The notes under the pieces are model-generated. The model saw only the letters and a list, made by a program, of their open reading frames with translations, made no database searches and was not told the origin of the DNA. From assembly GCF_036075115.1 (NCBI RefSeq), contig NZ_CP107958.1, positions 3,720,001 through 3,784,000 on the forward strand: DNA of 64,000 nucleotides, given 5' to 3'. This DNA is from Streptomyces sp. NBC_00377. Its GTDB lineage: Bacteria > Actinomycetota > Actinomycetes > Streptomycetales > Streptomycetaceae. How positions within the stretch are numbered: the stretch's first letter is position 1; each line of letters begins with the position of its first letter. This document shows positions 53,806 to 64,000 of this stretch, piece after piece. A program made the position numbers and the translations under genes.

Positions 53806-55245
53806 CTACTCCCGCACGGACCTCCACGCCTCGCGGACCGCCACGGCCACCTCGTGCGCTCCCACCGGCGCCCCTCCCGCCGCGAACCGCCCCGCGAGCC
53901 CGTGGAGATACGCCCCCGTGCTCCCCGCGTCCAACGCGCCGAGCCCCGCCGCCAGCAGCGACCCCGCGAGCCCCGACAGGACGTCCCCGCTCCCGGCGGT
54001 GGCCAGCCACGCGGTGCCGGTCGCGTTCACCCGCACCACGCCCTCGCCCCCCGCGTCCGCGATCAACGTCGTCGACCCCTTCAGCAGCACGGTCGCCCGG
54101 TACCGCGCCGCCAGTTCCCGCACGAAACGCAGCCGGGCCCCCTCCACCTCCTCCCGCGCCACCCCCAACAGCGCGGCCGCCTCCCCCGCGTGAGGCGTCA
54201 TCAACGTCGGCGCGGTACGCCCCCGCACCGCGTCCGGGTCCGCGAGCCGCAGCCCGTCGGCATCGATCAGCACCGGCACCTCGGCGGCCAGCACCTCCGC
54301 CACCGTCTTCGCGTCCTCCCCGGCACCGGGCCCGACGACCCACGCCTGCACCCGCCCGGCCCGCCGGGGCCCCTGGTCGGACACGAGCGTCTCGGGGAAC
54401 CGCGCGATGACCGCGTCCCCCGCCGGCCCGACGTACCGCACGGCCCCCGCCCCGCCCCGCAGCGCCCCCGCGACGGCCAGCACCGCGGCCCCCGGATACC
54501 GGGCGGACCCGGCGGCGATCCCGACGACGCCTCGCCGGTACTTGTCACTGTCGCCCCCCGGCACGGGCAGCAGGGCGGCCACGTCCGCGTGCTGGAGCGC
54601 CGCCAGCTCGGGCTCTGCGGGCAGCACGTCCCCGAGTCCGATGTCGACGAGGCGCACCGACCCGGCGTACTCCCGCGCCGGATCGACGAGCAGCCCCGGC
54701 TTGTGCGTGCCGAAGGTGACGGTGACGTCGGCGCGGATCGCGCTCCCGTGCACCTCACCGGTGTCGGCGTCGACGCCGCTGGGCAGATCGACGGCGACGA
54801 CGACGGCCCGCGCCCCGGCGGCGGTCGCGGCCAGCGCGGCCGCGTCGGGCCGCAGCCCGCCCTTCCCGCCGATGCCGACGATGCCGTCGAGCACGAGGTC
54901 GGCGCGCCGGACGGCGTCCTGCGCACCCTCGGGCGCGACCGTGCGCCCCCCGGCCCGCCGCAGGGCCGCGAGCCCCCCGCCGTGCGCGCGCCCGGGTGTG
55001 AGCAGCACAGCGGTCACCCCCGCCCCGCGCCGGGCCAGCCGGGCGCCGGCGTACAGGGCGTCACCCCCGTTGTCTCCGCTCCCGACCAGCAGCACCACCC
55101 GCCGCCCGTACACTCGCCCCAGCAGATCGGCGCAGGCGGCGGCGAGCCCGGCGGCGGCCCGCTGCATCAGGGCCCCTTCGGGAAGCCCGGCCATCAACTC
55201 CCGCTCGGCACGGCGGACGGTCTCGACGCGATAGGCAGTACGCAT
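53806..55245 (-). CDS. nnr: bifunctional NAD(P)HX epimerase and ADP-dependent dehydratase
   Basis: The 479-residue fusion repairs hydrated NADH and NADPH. The N-terminal epimerase (about 1-215) shows LVGSGDNGGDALYAGARLARRG and VDLPSGVDADTG. The C-terminal ribokinase-like dehydratase shows RGVVGIAAGSARYPGAAVL, LMTPHAGEAAALLG, LLKGSTTLIA and TAGSGDVLSGLAGSLLA. ATG 55245 (MRTAYRVE) is the family start; there is no clear ribosome site. It is followed by the repeat array and preceded by acpS, as in other actinobacteria. Confidence 0.94.
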   Translation of the reverse strand: MRTAYRVETVRRAERELMAGLPEGALMQRAAAGLAAACADLLGRVYGRRVVLLVGSGDNGGDALYAGARLARRGAGVTAVLLTPGRAHGGGLAALRRAGGRTVAPEGAQDAVRRADLVLDGIVGIGGKGGLRPDAAALAATAAGARAVVVAVDLPSGVDADTGEVHGSAIRADVTVTFGTHKPGLLVDPAREYAGSVRLVDIGLGDVLPAEPELAALQHADVAALLPVPGGDSDKYRRGVVGIAAGSARYPGAAVLAVAGALRGGAGAVRYVGPAGDAVIARFPETLVSDQGPRRAGRVQAWVVGPGAGEDAKTVAEVLAAEVPVLIDADGLRLADPDAVRGRTAPTLMTPHAGEAAALLGVAREEVEGARLRFVRELAARYRATVLLKGSTTLIADAGGEGVVRVNATGTAWLATAGSGDVLSGLAGSLLAAGLGALDAGSTGAYLHGLAGRFAAGGAPVGAHEVAVAVREAWRSVRE

Positions 55246-55330
55246 ACGGACGAGTCTCCCCCGGACGCCCCCACCCCCGCACGCGGTCCCGCCCCTTCCC
55301 CGGCCTCCCCCACGGCGCGAGCGGGAGGAC

Positions 55331-55702
55331 TCAGCCTTCGGCCACCACGACCGCCGACGCGACCCCCGCGTCATGACTCAACGACACATGCCAGCTGCGG
55401 ACGCCCAGTTCGGCGGCCCGCGCGGCGACACTCCCCTTCACCCGCAACCGGGGCTGTCCGCTCTCCTCGACGTACACCTCGGCGTCCGTCCACAGCAGCC
55501 CGGACGGCGCCCCCAGCGCCTTGGCCAGAGCCTCCTTCGCGGCGAAACGCGCCGCCAGCGAGGCGGTCCCCCGCCGCTCCCCGCTCGGCAGCAGCAGCTC
55601 GCTCTCCAGGAACAGCCGCCGGGCCAGCCCCGGTGTCCGTTCCAGCGACGCCGCGAACCGGTCGATCTCCGCCACGTCGATACCGACCCCGATGATGCTC
55701 AT
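55331..55702 (-). CDS. acpS: holo-[acyl-carrier-protein] synthase
   Basis: The 123-residue enzyme attaches 4'-phosphopantetheine to acyl carrier protein. [16 protein letters not shown] carries the metal-binding Asp9, and [13 protein letters not shown] the conserved Lys56-Glu57. ATG 55702 follows a minus-strand TAGGGT by seven nt with no ribosome site, so it is probably leaderless. CoaA, which starts CoA synthesis, is 5 kb away. Confidence 0.95.
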   Translation of the reverse strand: MSIIGVGIDVAEIDRFAASLERTPGLARRLFLESELLLPSGERRGTASLAARFAAKEALAKALGAPSGLLWTDAEVYVEESGQPRLRVKGSVAARAAELGVRSWHVSLSHDAGVASAVVVAEG

Positions 55703-55889
55703 GCCGAGCACCCTACGGGCGCGCTGTCACAGCCTGCTGCTAGCCTGCGGCGACTTGATCAAGCCGCATCACTCCGGATCACTCCGGACCACACCGGGGA
55801 CCACATCCGGTCATATCGGGGAAGAACCCGCCGCGCGCCCTGGGGGGCCAGCCCGCGCGCCGCGGACAGCGACGCCAGGGGGCGGAGGC

Positions 55890-56867
55890 ATGACCAGCAC
55901 CACCGACGGCGGACCCACGAGCACCTGGGGACCGACCTTCGACCCGTACGACAACACACCCGAGCTGATACCGCTGCGCAGCGCCGCGCAGGCCGGGGAC
56001 TGGCCGGCCGTGCAGGCGTACTTCGCGGGGCTCGGCTCGGTCGACGAACTCGCCACGGCCTCCAGCCTCCTCGCCGACATCCACGGCGTCGAGAACTTCC
56101 TGGAGCGGGCGGTCGCCCAGTCGCCCGGCGACCCGCTGCCGCGCACGCTGCTCGCCGGGCGGTACGTCTGCATCGGCTGGGACATCCGCAGCGGCGCCCG
56201 CGCCCAGCATGTCTCCCAGCACCAGTTCGCCGAGTTCCACGACTGGCTGCGCAGGGCCGAGCAGTTGCTGATCGAGATCTGCGCCGAGCATCCCTCGTAC
56301 GCTCCCGCCTGGACCACCCGGCTGACGACCGCGCGCGGTCTCCAGCTCGGCCAGGCCGAGGCGCGCCGCCGCTACGACCGCCTCTGCGCCCACCACCCCC
56401 ACCACTACCGTGCGCAGACCCAGCTGCTCCAGCAGCTGTGCCCCAAGTGGGGCGGCTCCTGGGAGGCGGCGCACGGCTTCGCCCGGGAGTGCGCCATCGC
56501 GGCCCCCGACGGCTCGAACTCCGGCGCCCTGGTCGCCCTCGCCCACATCGAGCGCTGGCTGGACCTGAAGATCGGCGAGGACGCGGCCTACATGCGGGGC
56601 GCGGCGGTCCGCGACGACCTGCGCAACGCCGCCCAGGTCTCCGTGCTGCACCCGGCCCACCGGACCGACTGGAACTCGATCGGCGCGCACAACGCGTTCG
56701 CGTTCGCCTTCTCGCTCGGCAACCACTGGGCGGACGCGGCCCCGCACTTCGCCTTCCTCGGCGACCGCGCGTCCGAGTTCCCGTGGCAGTACGTGCCCGA
56801 CATGAAGTCGTCGTTCGTGAAGTCGCGCAAGGCGGCGCTGGAAGCCCGAGGAGGCGGCATCCGATGA
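55890..56867 (+). CDS. TPR-like helical protein, partner of the M16 peptidase
   Basis: The 325-residue soluble protein is helix-rich with repeat-like segments (LERAVAQSPGDPLPRTLLAG, HDWLRRAEQLLIEICAEHPS, GLQLGQAEARRRYDRLCAHH). It recalls DUF4034-type tetratricopeptide-like proteins, but this is an impression only. Its TGA overlaps the ATG of the downstream peptidase (ATGA), so the two are translationally coupled and probably act together. GGAGG is nearly adjacent to ATG 55890. Function unknown. Confidence 0.75.
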   Translation: MTSTTDGGPTSTWGPTFDPYDNTPELIPLRSAAQAGDWPAVQAYFAGLGSVDELATASSLLADIHGVENFLERAVAQSPGDPLPRTLLAGRYVCIGWDIRSGARAQHVSQHQFAEFHDWLRRAEQLLIEICAEHPSYAPAWTTRLTTARGLQLGQAEARRRYDRLCAHHPHHYRAQTQLLQQLCPKWGGSWEAAHGFARECAIAAPDGSNSGALVALAHIERWLDLKIGEDAAYMRGAAVRDDLRNAAQVSVLHPAHRTDWNSIGAHNAFAFAFSLGNHWADAAPHFAFLGDRASEFPWQYVPDMKSSFVKSRKAALEARGGGIR

Positions 56868-58645
56868 CCACCGACCTGCACGAGCACGTCGACAGCGGCG
56901 ACGGCGGCAGCGGCGGCGACACCGCCGCACTCGACGCTCTCGCCGGCCTCGTCTCCCACACCACCACGGACCACGTCCCCACCCTCTACGCCCCCTCCTC
57001 CGGCAACGAGATCACCGCCGGTCTCTTCTTCCGGGTGGGCCGCGCCGACGAGACCCTGGCCACCGCCGGCATCACCCATCTCGTCGAGCACCTCGCCCTG
57101 CACCGCCTCGGCCTGTCCGACCTGCACTACAACGGCGCGACGGCGAACGCCTACACCCTCTTCCACGTCACCGGCAGCGAGGAGGAGGTGGTCGAGTACC
57201 TCAACAGCGTGTGCGCCGGGCTGCGGGACCTGCCGATGCAGCGGCTGGAGACGGAGAAGGAGATCCTGCGCACCGAGGCGGCCGGCCGTGGCGGCGGCCC
57301 CCAGCACCGGATGCCGCTCTGGCGGTACGGCGCCCGCGGCTACGGGCTGTCCAGCTACAACGAGCTCGGCACCTGGAGCCTGACTCCCGATCAGGTGCGC
57401 CACTGGGCCGAGACCCGCTTCACCAGGGACAACGCGGTGCTGTGGATCACCGGCGACCACGTGCCCGACGGCCTGGACCTCAGTCTTCCCGGCGGCACCC
57501 GCCTCCCCGCCCCGGCCGCGACCAGCGCGCTGCCCACCACCCCCGCGTACATCGGCGGCGACGACGGCCATGTCGTCCTCACCTCGGTGATCCGCCGCTC
57601 CACCGCGGGCAGTGTCTTCGCGGACGTGCTGGGCCGCGCCCTCTTCCAGGACCTGCGCCAGGAGGGCGGCTACTCGTACTCCGCGGAGGCCGACTACTCC
57701 CCGCGCGACGCCGACTTCGCCACCCTCACCGCGTACGCGGACTCCCTGCCGCACAAGCAGGACGCGGTCGTCGGCGGCTTCGTCGACACCCTCGCCCGGC
57801 TGCGCGCCGGCCGCATCGAGCAGTCCGAACTGGACTCCGCCCGCGCCAAGCTCCTCAAGGTGTACGACTCACCCGACCTCGCGGCCTCCGCGCTCCCCTC
57901 GTACGCGCTGAGTCTGCTGCTCGGGCACCCGATCCTCACTCCCGAGCAGCACCGGGCCGAGCTGAACGCGGTGACGACGGACGATCTGCGCGAGGTCGCC
58001 CGCGAGGCATGGGCCGACGCGCTGGTCCAGGTACCGGGCCGGGGCCTGGACTGGGCGGGGCTCACCCTCGCCCCGCAGTACTCGCCGACCGCCCTCACCG
58101 GCACCCGCCACCAGTCCCTGGAGGACGACGAGGTCACCCTCGTCATCGGCGCCGAGGGCGTGAGCCTGCTGACGCCCAGGGGTCCGGTCACCGTCCGCTA
58201 CGACGCCTGCTCGGCGATGACCACCCGCCCCGACGGCGCCCGCACCCTGACCGGCCACGACGGCTTCTCCGTCACCGTGGAGCCCACCCTGTACCGGGGG
58301 GTGAAGCCGGAACGGATCGCGGCGCTGGACGCGGCCGTACCCCCGCAGGTGGTGGTCCCGATGCCGGCCCGCGAGCCCGACCACATCCCGCAGCCGCGCA
58401 AACGGGACTCGGCCGCGCGGCCCTCGGGCGCCAAAGGCTCCCTCTGGGCCTGGACGAGCGCGCTGTGGCTGGTCGGCCTGCTCGCCGCGGTGTGGGGCCT
58501 GCTGTGCGCGGTCATCACGGCCGACGAGGCCTCGGTGGCCGCTCCGGAGTGGGACGTGGTGACAGGCGTCTGGATCTTGGAACTCCCCCTGCTCTTCGCG
58601 ACCTGGAAGGTCTACGCGGCCCGCAGGCAACGCAGGCGAGCCTGA
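56864..58645 (+). CDS. membrane-anchored M16-family zinc metallopeptidase
   Basis: The 593-residue protein has an M16 peptidase domain with the inverted zinc motif HLVEH (72-76) and further Glu residues at 131-138 as the third-ligand candidates. A second M16-like half follows (LFQDLRQEGGYSYSAEADYS, the substrate-binding R/Y segment). Residues about 425-500 form a beta-rich module that may be PH-like. The C-terminus has two membrane helices (about 530-552 and 567-588) and a basic tail. With no N-terminal signal the peptidase probably faces the cytoplasm. It is coupled to the TPR-like gene; the substrate is unknown. Confidence 0.82.
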   Translation: MTTDLHEHVDSGDGGSGGDTAALDALAGLVSHTTTDHVPTLYAPSSGNEITAGLFFRVGRADETLATAGITHLVEHLALHRLGLSDLHYNGATANAYTLFHVTGSEEEVVEYLNSVCAGLRDLPMQRLETEKEILRTEAAGRGGGPQHRMPLWRYGARGYGLSSYNELGTWSLTPDQVRHWAETRFTRDNAVLWITGDHVPDGLDLSLPGGTRLPAPAATSALPTTPAYIGGDDGHVVLTSVIRRSTAGSVFADVLGRALFQDLRQEGGYSYSAEADYSPRDADFATLTAYADSLPHKQDAVVGGFVDTLARLRAGRIEQSELDSARAKLLKVYDSPDLAASALPSYALSLLLGHPILTPEQHRAELNAVTTDDLREVAREAWADALVQVPGRGLDWAGLTLAPQYSPTALTGTRHQSLEDDEVTLVIGAEGVSLLTPRGPVTVRYDACSAMTTRPDGARTLTGHDGFSVTVEPTLYRGVKPERIAALDAAVPPQVVVPMPAREPDHIPQPRKRDSAARPSGAKGSLWAWTSALWLVGLLAAVWGLLCAVITADEASVAAPEWDVVTGVWILELPLLFATWKVYAARRQRRRA

Positions 58646-58652
58646 CAACCCT

Positions 58653-58690
58653 CTGAGGGAGGGGCGCGGGGAACTGCGCCCCTCCCTCAG
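58653..58690. terminator. terminator between the M16 peptidase gene and glmS
   Basis: CTGAGGGAGGGGCGC (58653-58667) and GCGCCCCTCCCTCAG (58676-58690) form a 15-bp stem with an 8-nt loop. The convergent position suggests use from both sides. Short CAGGCGCCC repeats follow to 58740. Confidence 0.8.
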
Positions 58691-58748
58691 GCGCCCCCCC
58701 CTCAGGCGCCCCCCCAGGCGCCCGCCTCAGGCGCCCGCCGCGGGCCCC

Positions 58749-60596
<1,848 letters not shown>

Positions 60597-60738
60597 GCGC
60601 GGCAGCCTACGGGCCGGACCTCGCCCCGAAAGAGTCCTCGCGTGCCCGATTTCGGAAATTCCCACGGCTGTACGCGGCCCCGGCCGGGCGTGACGGACCC
60701 CACCCGCCATCCCGTTCAAACTCCGTTAACAATGGACT

Positions 60739-61728
60739 GTGATCTCTCCGGTCCCCCCGATGCCCCGGAGCGCCCACCGGCACAGGCCGGAGGCGACTCC
60801 CTACGTCGACCTCACCCGCTCCGAGTGGAGCGCGCTGCGCGAGAAGACCCCGCTGCCGCTGACCGCCGAGGAGGTCGAGAAGCTGCGTGGCCTCGGTGAC
60901 GTCATCGACCTCGACGAGGTACGCGACATCTACCTGCCGCTGTCCCGTCTCCTGAACCTCTACGTCGGCGCCACCGACGGCCTGCGCGGAGCTCTGAACA
61001 CCTTCCTCGGCGAACAGGGCTCACAGTCGGGCACCCCGTTCGTGATAGGCGTCGCGGGCTCCGTGGCGGTCGGCAAGTCGACGGTCGCCCGGCTCCTCCA
61101 GGCCCTGCTGTCCCGCTGGCCGGAACACCCCCGCGTGGAGCTGGTCACGACGGACGGTTTCCTGCTCCCCACCGCGGAACTCGAATCCCGCGGCCTGATG
61201 TCCCGCAAGGGCTTCCCCGAGTCCTACGACCGCCGCGCGCTGACCCGCTTCGTGGCCGACATCAAGGCGGGCAAGGGCGAGGTCACCGCCCCCGTCTACT
61301 CCCACCTGATCTACGACATCGTCCCGGACCGCAAACTCACCGTCCGGCGCCCCGACATCCTGATCGTCGAGGGTCTGAACGTCCTTCAGCCCGCCCTCCC
61401 CGGCCAGGACGGCCGCACCCGCGTCGGGCTCGCCGACTACTTCGACTTCAGCGTGTACGTCGACGCGAGCGCCGAGGACATCGAGCGCTGGTACCTCAAC
61501 CGGTTCCGGAAACTGCGCCACACGGCCTTCCAGAACCCGGACTCGTACTTCAGGAAGTACACCCAGGTCTCCGAGGAGGAGGCCGTCGACTACGCCCGCA
61601 CCCTCTGGCGCACCATCAACAAGCCCAACCTGGTGGAGAACATCGCTCCCACCCGGGGCCGGGCCACCCTCGTCGTCCGCAAGGGCCAGGACCACAAGGT
61701 CCGCCGCCTGAGTCTGCGCAAACTCTGA
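60739..61728 (+). CDS. coaA: pantothenate kinase type I
   Basis: The 329-residue P-loop kinase phosphorylates pantothenate, the first step to CoA. Walker A is [12 protein letters not shown] (104-115), followed by [31 protein letters not shown] and [10 protein letters not shown]. The C-terminal [19 protein letters not shown] is typical. The GTG start gives [12 protein letters not shown] with TAACAA six nt upstream and no ribosome site, so it is probably leaderless. It is divergent from glmS and followed after 16 nt by the DUF389 gene. Confidence 0.95.
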   Translation: MISPVPPMPRSAHRHRPEATPYVDLTRSEWSALREKTPLPLTAEEVEKLRGLGDVIDLDEVRDIYLPLSRLLNLYVGATDGLRGALNTFLGEQGSQSGTPFVIGVAGSVAVGKSTVARLLQALLSRWPEHPRVELVTTDGFLLPTAELESRGLMSRKGFPESYDRRALTRFVADIKAGKGEVTAPVYSHLIYDIVPDRKLTVRRPDILIVEGLNVLQPALPGQDGRTRVGLADYFDFSVYVDASAEDIERWYLNRFRKLRHTAFQNPDSYFRKYTQVSEEEAVDYARTLWRTINKPNLVENIAPTRGRATLVVRKGQDHKVRRLSLRKL

Positions 61729-61744
61729 CGGCTACCCTGCCTGC

Positions 61745-62683
61745 ATGCTGCACCTGCGCCTGATCACCCCGTCGGACCGGACCGACGACGTGGTCCGTCT
61801 GATCGAGAGGACCGTCGGCGCCACCCACCTCGTGGTGGTGCCGGGGGCGGCCCGCAACCCGGCCGGCGATGTCGTGATGTGCGACGTCGCGCGCGAGGCG
61901 GGCGACGAACTCCTCAGCGAACTCCAGGAGTTGGGAATCGACCGGACCGGCTCGATCGCCGTGGAGAACATCGATCTCTCGCTCTCGCGGCGGGCCGACA
62001 AGGCGGAGGCGGAGGCGCCGGGCGAGGGCGCCGACGCGGTCCTGTGGGAGCACCTCACGGATGCCACCCACGAGGAGTCGACGCTCTCCGTCACGTACCT
62101 CGCGTTCATCACCCTCGCCACGATGATCGCGGCCTGCGGTGTGGTGCTCGACAACGCGGTCCTGATCGTGGGCGCGATGGCGGTGGGCCCGGAGTTCGGC
62201 CCGCTGGCCGGTGTCTCCACGTCGATCGTGCAACGCGCTCCCCGCCTGGCCCTGCGCTCCCTGATCGCCCTGCTGGTCGGTTTCGCCGTCGCGATGTCGG
62301 TGACGGTGGGCTTCAGCCTCTTCATGGACGCGATCGACCTGTTCAGCAAGGCGCAACTGGAGGCCGACCGCCCCCAGACCGGCTTCGTCTACGCCCCCGA
62401 CGCCTTCTCCTTCATCGTGGCCGTCCTGGCGGGCGCCGCCGGCACCCTCTCCCTGACCTCGGCGAAGTCCGGCGCCCTGGTGGGCGTGGCCATCTCGGTG
62501 ACGACGGTCCCGGCAGCCGCCAACGCGGCCGTGGCCCTCAGCTACGGCGACACCGAACAGACCTGGGGCTCGACGGAACAACTCCTGCTGAACCTGCTGG
62601 GCATCATCCTGGCGGGAACACTGACCCTGCTGGCCCAGAAGTACTTCTGGGCCAGACAACGCCGCCCACGCCACCCCGCCTAG
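61745..62683 (+). CDS. DUF389 (TIGR00341-like) membrane protein
   Basis: The 312-residue protein has an N-terminal ferredoxin-like domain (1-95, MLHLRLITPSDRTDDVVRLI) and about six membrane helices. The DUF389 hallmark DNAVLIVGAMAVGPEFGPLAG lies after the first helix. Function is unproven; a transport role has been suggested for the family. ATG follows TACCCT by six nt with no ribosome site. A promoter at the end of coaA is therefore possible, although read-through from coaA is also likely. Confidence 0.88.
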   Translation: MLHLRLITPSDRTDDVVRLIERTVGATHLVVVPGAARNPAGDVVMCDVAREAGDELLSELQELGIDRTGSIAVENIDLSLSRRADKAEAEAPGEGADAVLWEHLTDATHEESTLSVTYLAFITLATMIAACGVVLDNAVLIVGAMAVGPEFGPLAGVSTSIVQRAPRLALRSLIALLVGFAVAMSVTVGFSLFMDAIDLFSKAQLEADRPQTGFVYAPDAFSFIVAVLAGAAGTLSLTSAKSGALVGVAISVTTVPAAANAAVALSYGDTEQTWGSTEQLLLNLLGIILAGTLTLLAQKYFWARQRRPRHPA

Positions 62684-62701
62684 CCCACTCCCCCCCACCC
62701 A

Positions 62702-62720
62702 GGGGCGCGGGGAACTGCGC
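62702..62720 (+). repeat. 19-bp word shared with the terminator region at 58661-58679
   Basis: GGGGCGCGGGGAACTGCGC occurs here and at 58661-58679, both within 60 nt after a stop codon. In the first copy it forms part of a terminator stem. I recall this word as very frequent downstream of Streptomyces genes. Confidence 0.7.
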
Positions 62721-62798
62721 GACCAGCCACGACGAACCCGCAGCCCGCGACGCACAGAACCCCGAACCCGAACCCGGCCCGCCCCGGCCGGACTTCGG

Positions 62799-64000
62799 CT
62801 AACCCAGCGCCGACTTCACCACATCCGCCAGCCGCCCGGCGACAGAGCGCGCCTGATCGATATCGGCAGCCTCGACCATGACCCGCACGAGCGACTCGGT
62901 CCCCGAGGGCCGAAGCAACACCCGCCCGGTAGCCCCGAGTTCCCGCTCCGCCTCGCCCACGGCAGCCGCCAGCTCCGCCGAGTCCGCGACCCGCGACCTG
63001 TCGACGTCCGGCACATTGATCAGCACCTGAGGCAACCGCTCCATCACGGAGGCCAGTTCCCGCAGCGAACGTCCGCTCTCGGCGACCCGCGCCGCCAGCA
63101 TCAGCCCCGTCAGCGTCCCGTCACCGGTCGTCGCGTGGTCGAGGATGATCACATGGCCGGACTGCTCGCCGCCGAGCGCGTAGCCGTGCTGCTTCATCTC
63201 CTCCAGCACGTACCGGTCGCCGACGGCGGCCTGCACGAGCTGAATACCTTCGCGCTCCATGGCCAGCTTGAAGCCGAGGTTGGACATGACGGTCGCGACC
63301 ACGGTGTCGGACCGCAGCACGCCCCGCTCCCGCATGGACAGCGCGAGCACCGCGAGGATCTGGTCCCCGTCGATCTCGTCACCCGTGTGGTCCACGGCCA
63401 GGCACCGGTCGGCGTCGCCGTCGTGCGCGATGCCGAAGGCGGCCCCGTGCTCGATGACCGCGGCCTTCAGCTTGTCCAGGTGAGTGGACCCGCACCCGTC
63501 GTTGATGTTGAGCCCGTCGGGCTCGGCCCCGATGGTGACGACCTCCGCGCCGGCCCGCGTGAACGCCTCCGGGGACACCCGGGCGGCGGCGCCGTGCGCC
63601 TCGTCGAGGACGATCCGCAGCCCGTCCAGCCGGTTGGGAAGCACGGCGATGAGGTGCGCGACGTAGCGGTCGAACCCTTCGTCGTACGACCGCACGCGTC
63701 CCACACCGCTGCCGGTCGGCCGGCTCCAGGGCGCGCCGGTGCGGTGCTCCTCGAAGACGGACTCGATCGCGTCCTCGAGTTCGTCGGCGAGCTTGTGGCC
63801 ACCGCGGGCGAAGAACTTGATGCCGTTGTCGGGCATGGCGTTGTGGCTGGCGGAGAGCATCACGCCGAGGTCGGCGCCGAGCACGCCGGTGAGGTACGCG
63901 ACGGCGGGCGTCGGCAGCACGCCGACCTTCAGCACGTCCACGCCCGCGCTCGCGAGGCCGGCGACCACAGCGGCTTCCAGGAACTCTCCGGAGGCGCGCG
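62799..64000 (-). CDS. glmM: phosphoglucosamine mutase, 3' part, cut by the window edge
   Basis: The visible 400 residues are the main part of the enzyme that converts glucosamine 6-phosphate to glucosamine 1-phosphate. The phosphoserine loop is [18 protein letters not shown], the metal loop [12 protein letters not shown], the sugar loop GGEQSGHVI and the phosphate-binding loop [15 protein letters not shown]. The N-terminus lies beyond base 64000. It works directly after GlmS; here it lies about 2 kb further along on the same strand, with coaA and the DUF389 gene between in opposite orientation. Confidence 0.97.
   Translation of the reverse strand, partial: RASGEFLEAAVVAGLASAGVDVLKVGVLPTPAVAYLTGVLGADLGVMLSASHNAMPDNGIKFFARGGHKLADELEDAIESVFEEHRTGAPWSRPTGSGVGRVRSYDEGFDRYVAHLIAVLPNRLDGLRIVLDEAHGAAARVSPEAFTRAGAEVVTIGAEPDGLNINDGCGSTHLDKLKAAVIEHGAAFGIAHDGDADRCLAVDHTGDEIDGDQILAVLALSMRERGVLRSDTVVATVMSNLGFKLAMEREGIQLVQAAVGDRYVLEEMKQHGYALGGEQSGHVIILDHATTGDGTLTGLMLAARVAESGRSLRELASVMERLPQVLINVPDVDRSRVADSAELAAAVGEAERELGATGRVLLRPSGTESLVRVMVEAADIDQARSVAGRLADVVKSALG

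Noticed and set aside
53177-54410. Repeat-encoded proteins on both strands over the 126-bp array
   Set aside because: The unit length is a multiple of three, so every frame stays open. The frames have no ribosome site and run into nnr antisense.

Overview
The window is high-GC actinobacterial chromosome and almost certainly Streptomyces. The evidence is bldM next to whiD, a run of five transmembrane Ser/Thr kinases, a sortase-E type LAXTG surface protein, HrcA/CIRCE-controlled groES-groEL with a His-rich GroEL tail, and many GTG starts. From general knowledge, the gene order follows the S. coelicolor segment around SCO4736-SCO4785. In outline it also follows the Mycobacterium tuberculosis guaA to glmM segment (choD, guaB3, guaB2, sigD, a whiB gene, groEL1, groES, tsaD, rimI, tsaB, tsaE, alr, nnr, glmS, glmM). 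It is core chromosome with a few lineage-specific insertions.

Layout. 1-1048: the start of guaA and a chorismate mutase gene, the latter behind a probable Phe/Tyr attenuator. 1049-3072: a gene-poor stretch with hairpins and 28-bp repeats, then a LAXTG surface protein. 3138-6643: a ChoD-like GMC oxidoreductase and a succinate-semialdehyde dehydrogenase. 6805-17708: five related membrane kinases in tandem. The fourth lacks the catalytic residues and its activation segment is split by about 360 low-complexity residues. 17957-21535: a beta-lactamase-family remnant, glpD, and a UDP-sugar dehydrogenase relative without its catalytic Cys. 22099-27523: guaB3, guaB, an ECF sigma factor, a MITE-like element that provides the bldM stop codon, bldM and whiD. 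27760-31183: LysR regulator, MOSC protein, SDR and SnoaL-type protein. 31307-33523: groES-groEL with two CIRCE operators. 33706-41357: two coupled deacetylase lipoproteins, a methyltransferase, an ECF42 sigma factor with its DGPF partner, an LCP cell-wall ligase and a GH10 xylanase. 41369-45024: a LacI regulator and a GH3 glycosidase; the xylanase and GH3 genes share a CGAA-N3-TTCG operator. 45552-55702: t6A genes (tsaD, tsaB, tsaE) and rimI, mixed with alr, two L,D-transpeptidase-fold proteins (one apparently dead), nnr and acpS, with a 126-bp tandem repeat at 53249-53750. 55890-64000: a TPR-like protein coupled to a membrane-anchored M16 peptidase, then glmS, coaA, a DUF389 membrane protein and the 3' part of glmM.

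Shared functions. Several genes feed the cell envelope: alr (D-Ala), glmS and glmM (UDP-GlcNAc), L,D-transpeptidase, LCP protein, deacetylases, kinases. GuaA and GuaB make guanine nucleotides. BldM, WhiD and the adjacent sigma factor link the region to sporulation. Many genes have a TANNNT -10 hexamer 6-7 nt before the start codon and no Shine-Dalgarno, so leaderless mRNAs appear common here.

Limits: all family names come from reading the translations. No database search, RNA folding or promoter mapping was possible.
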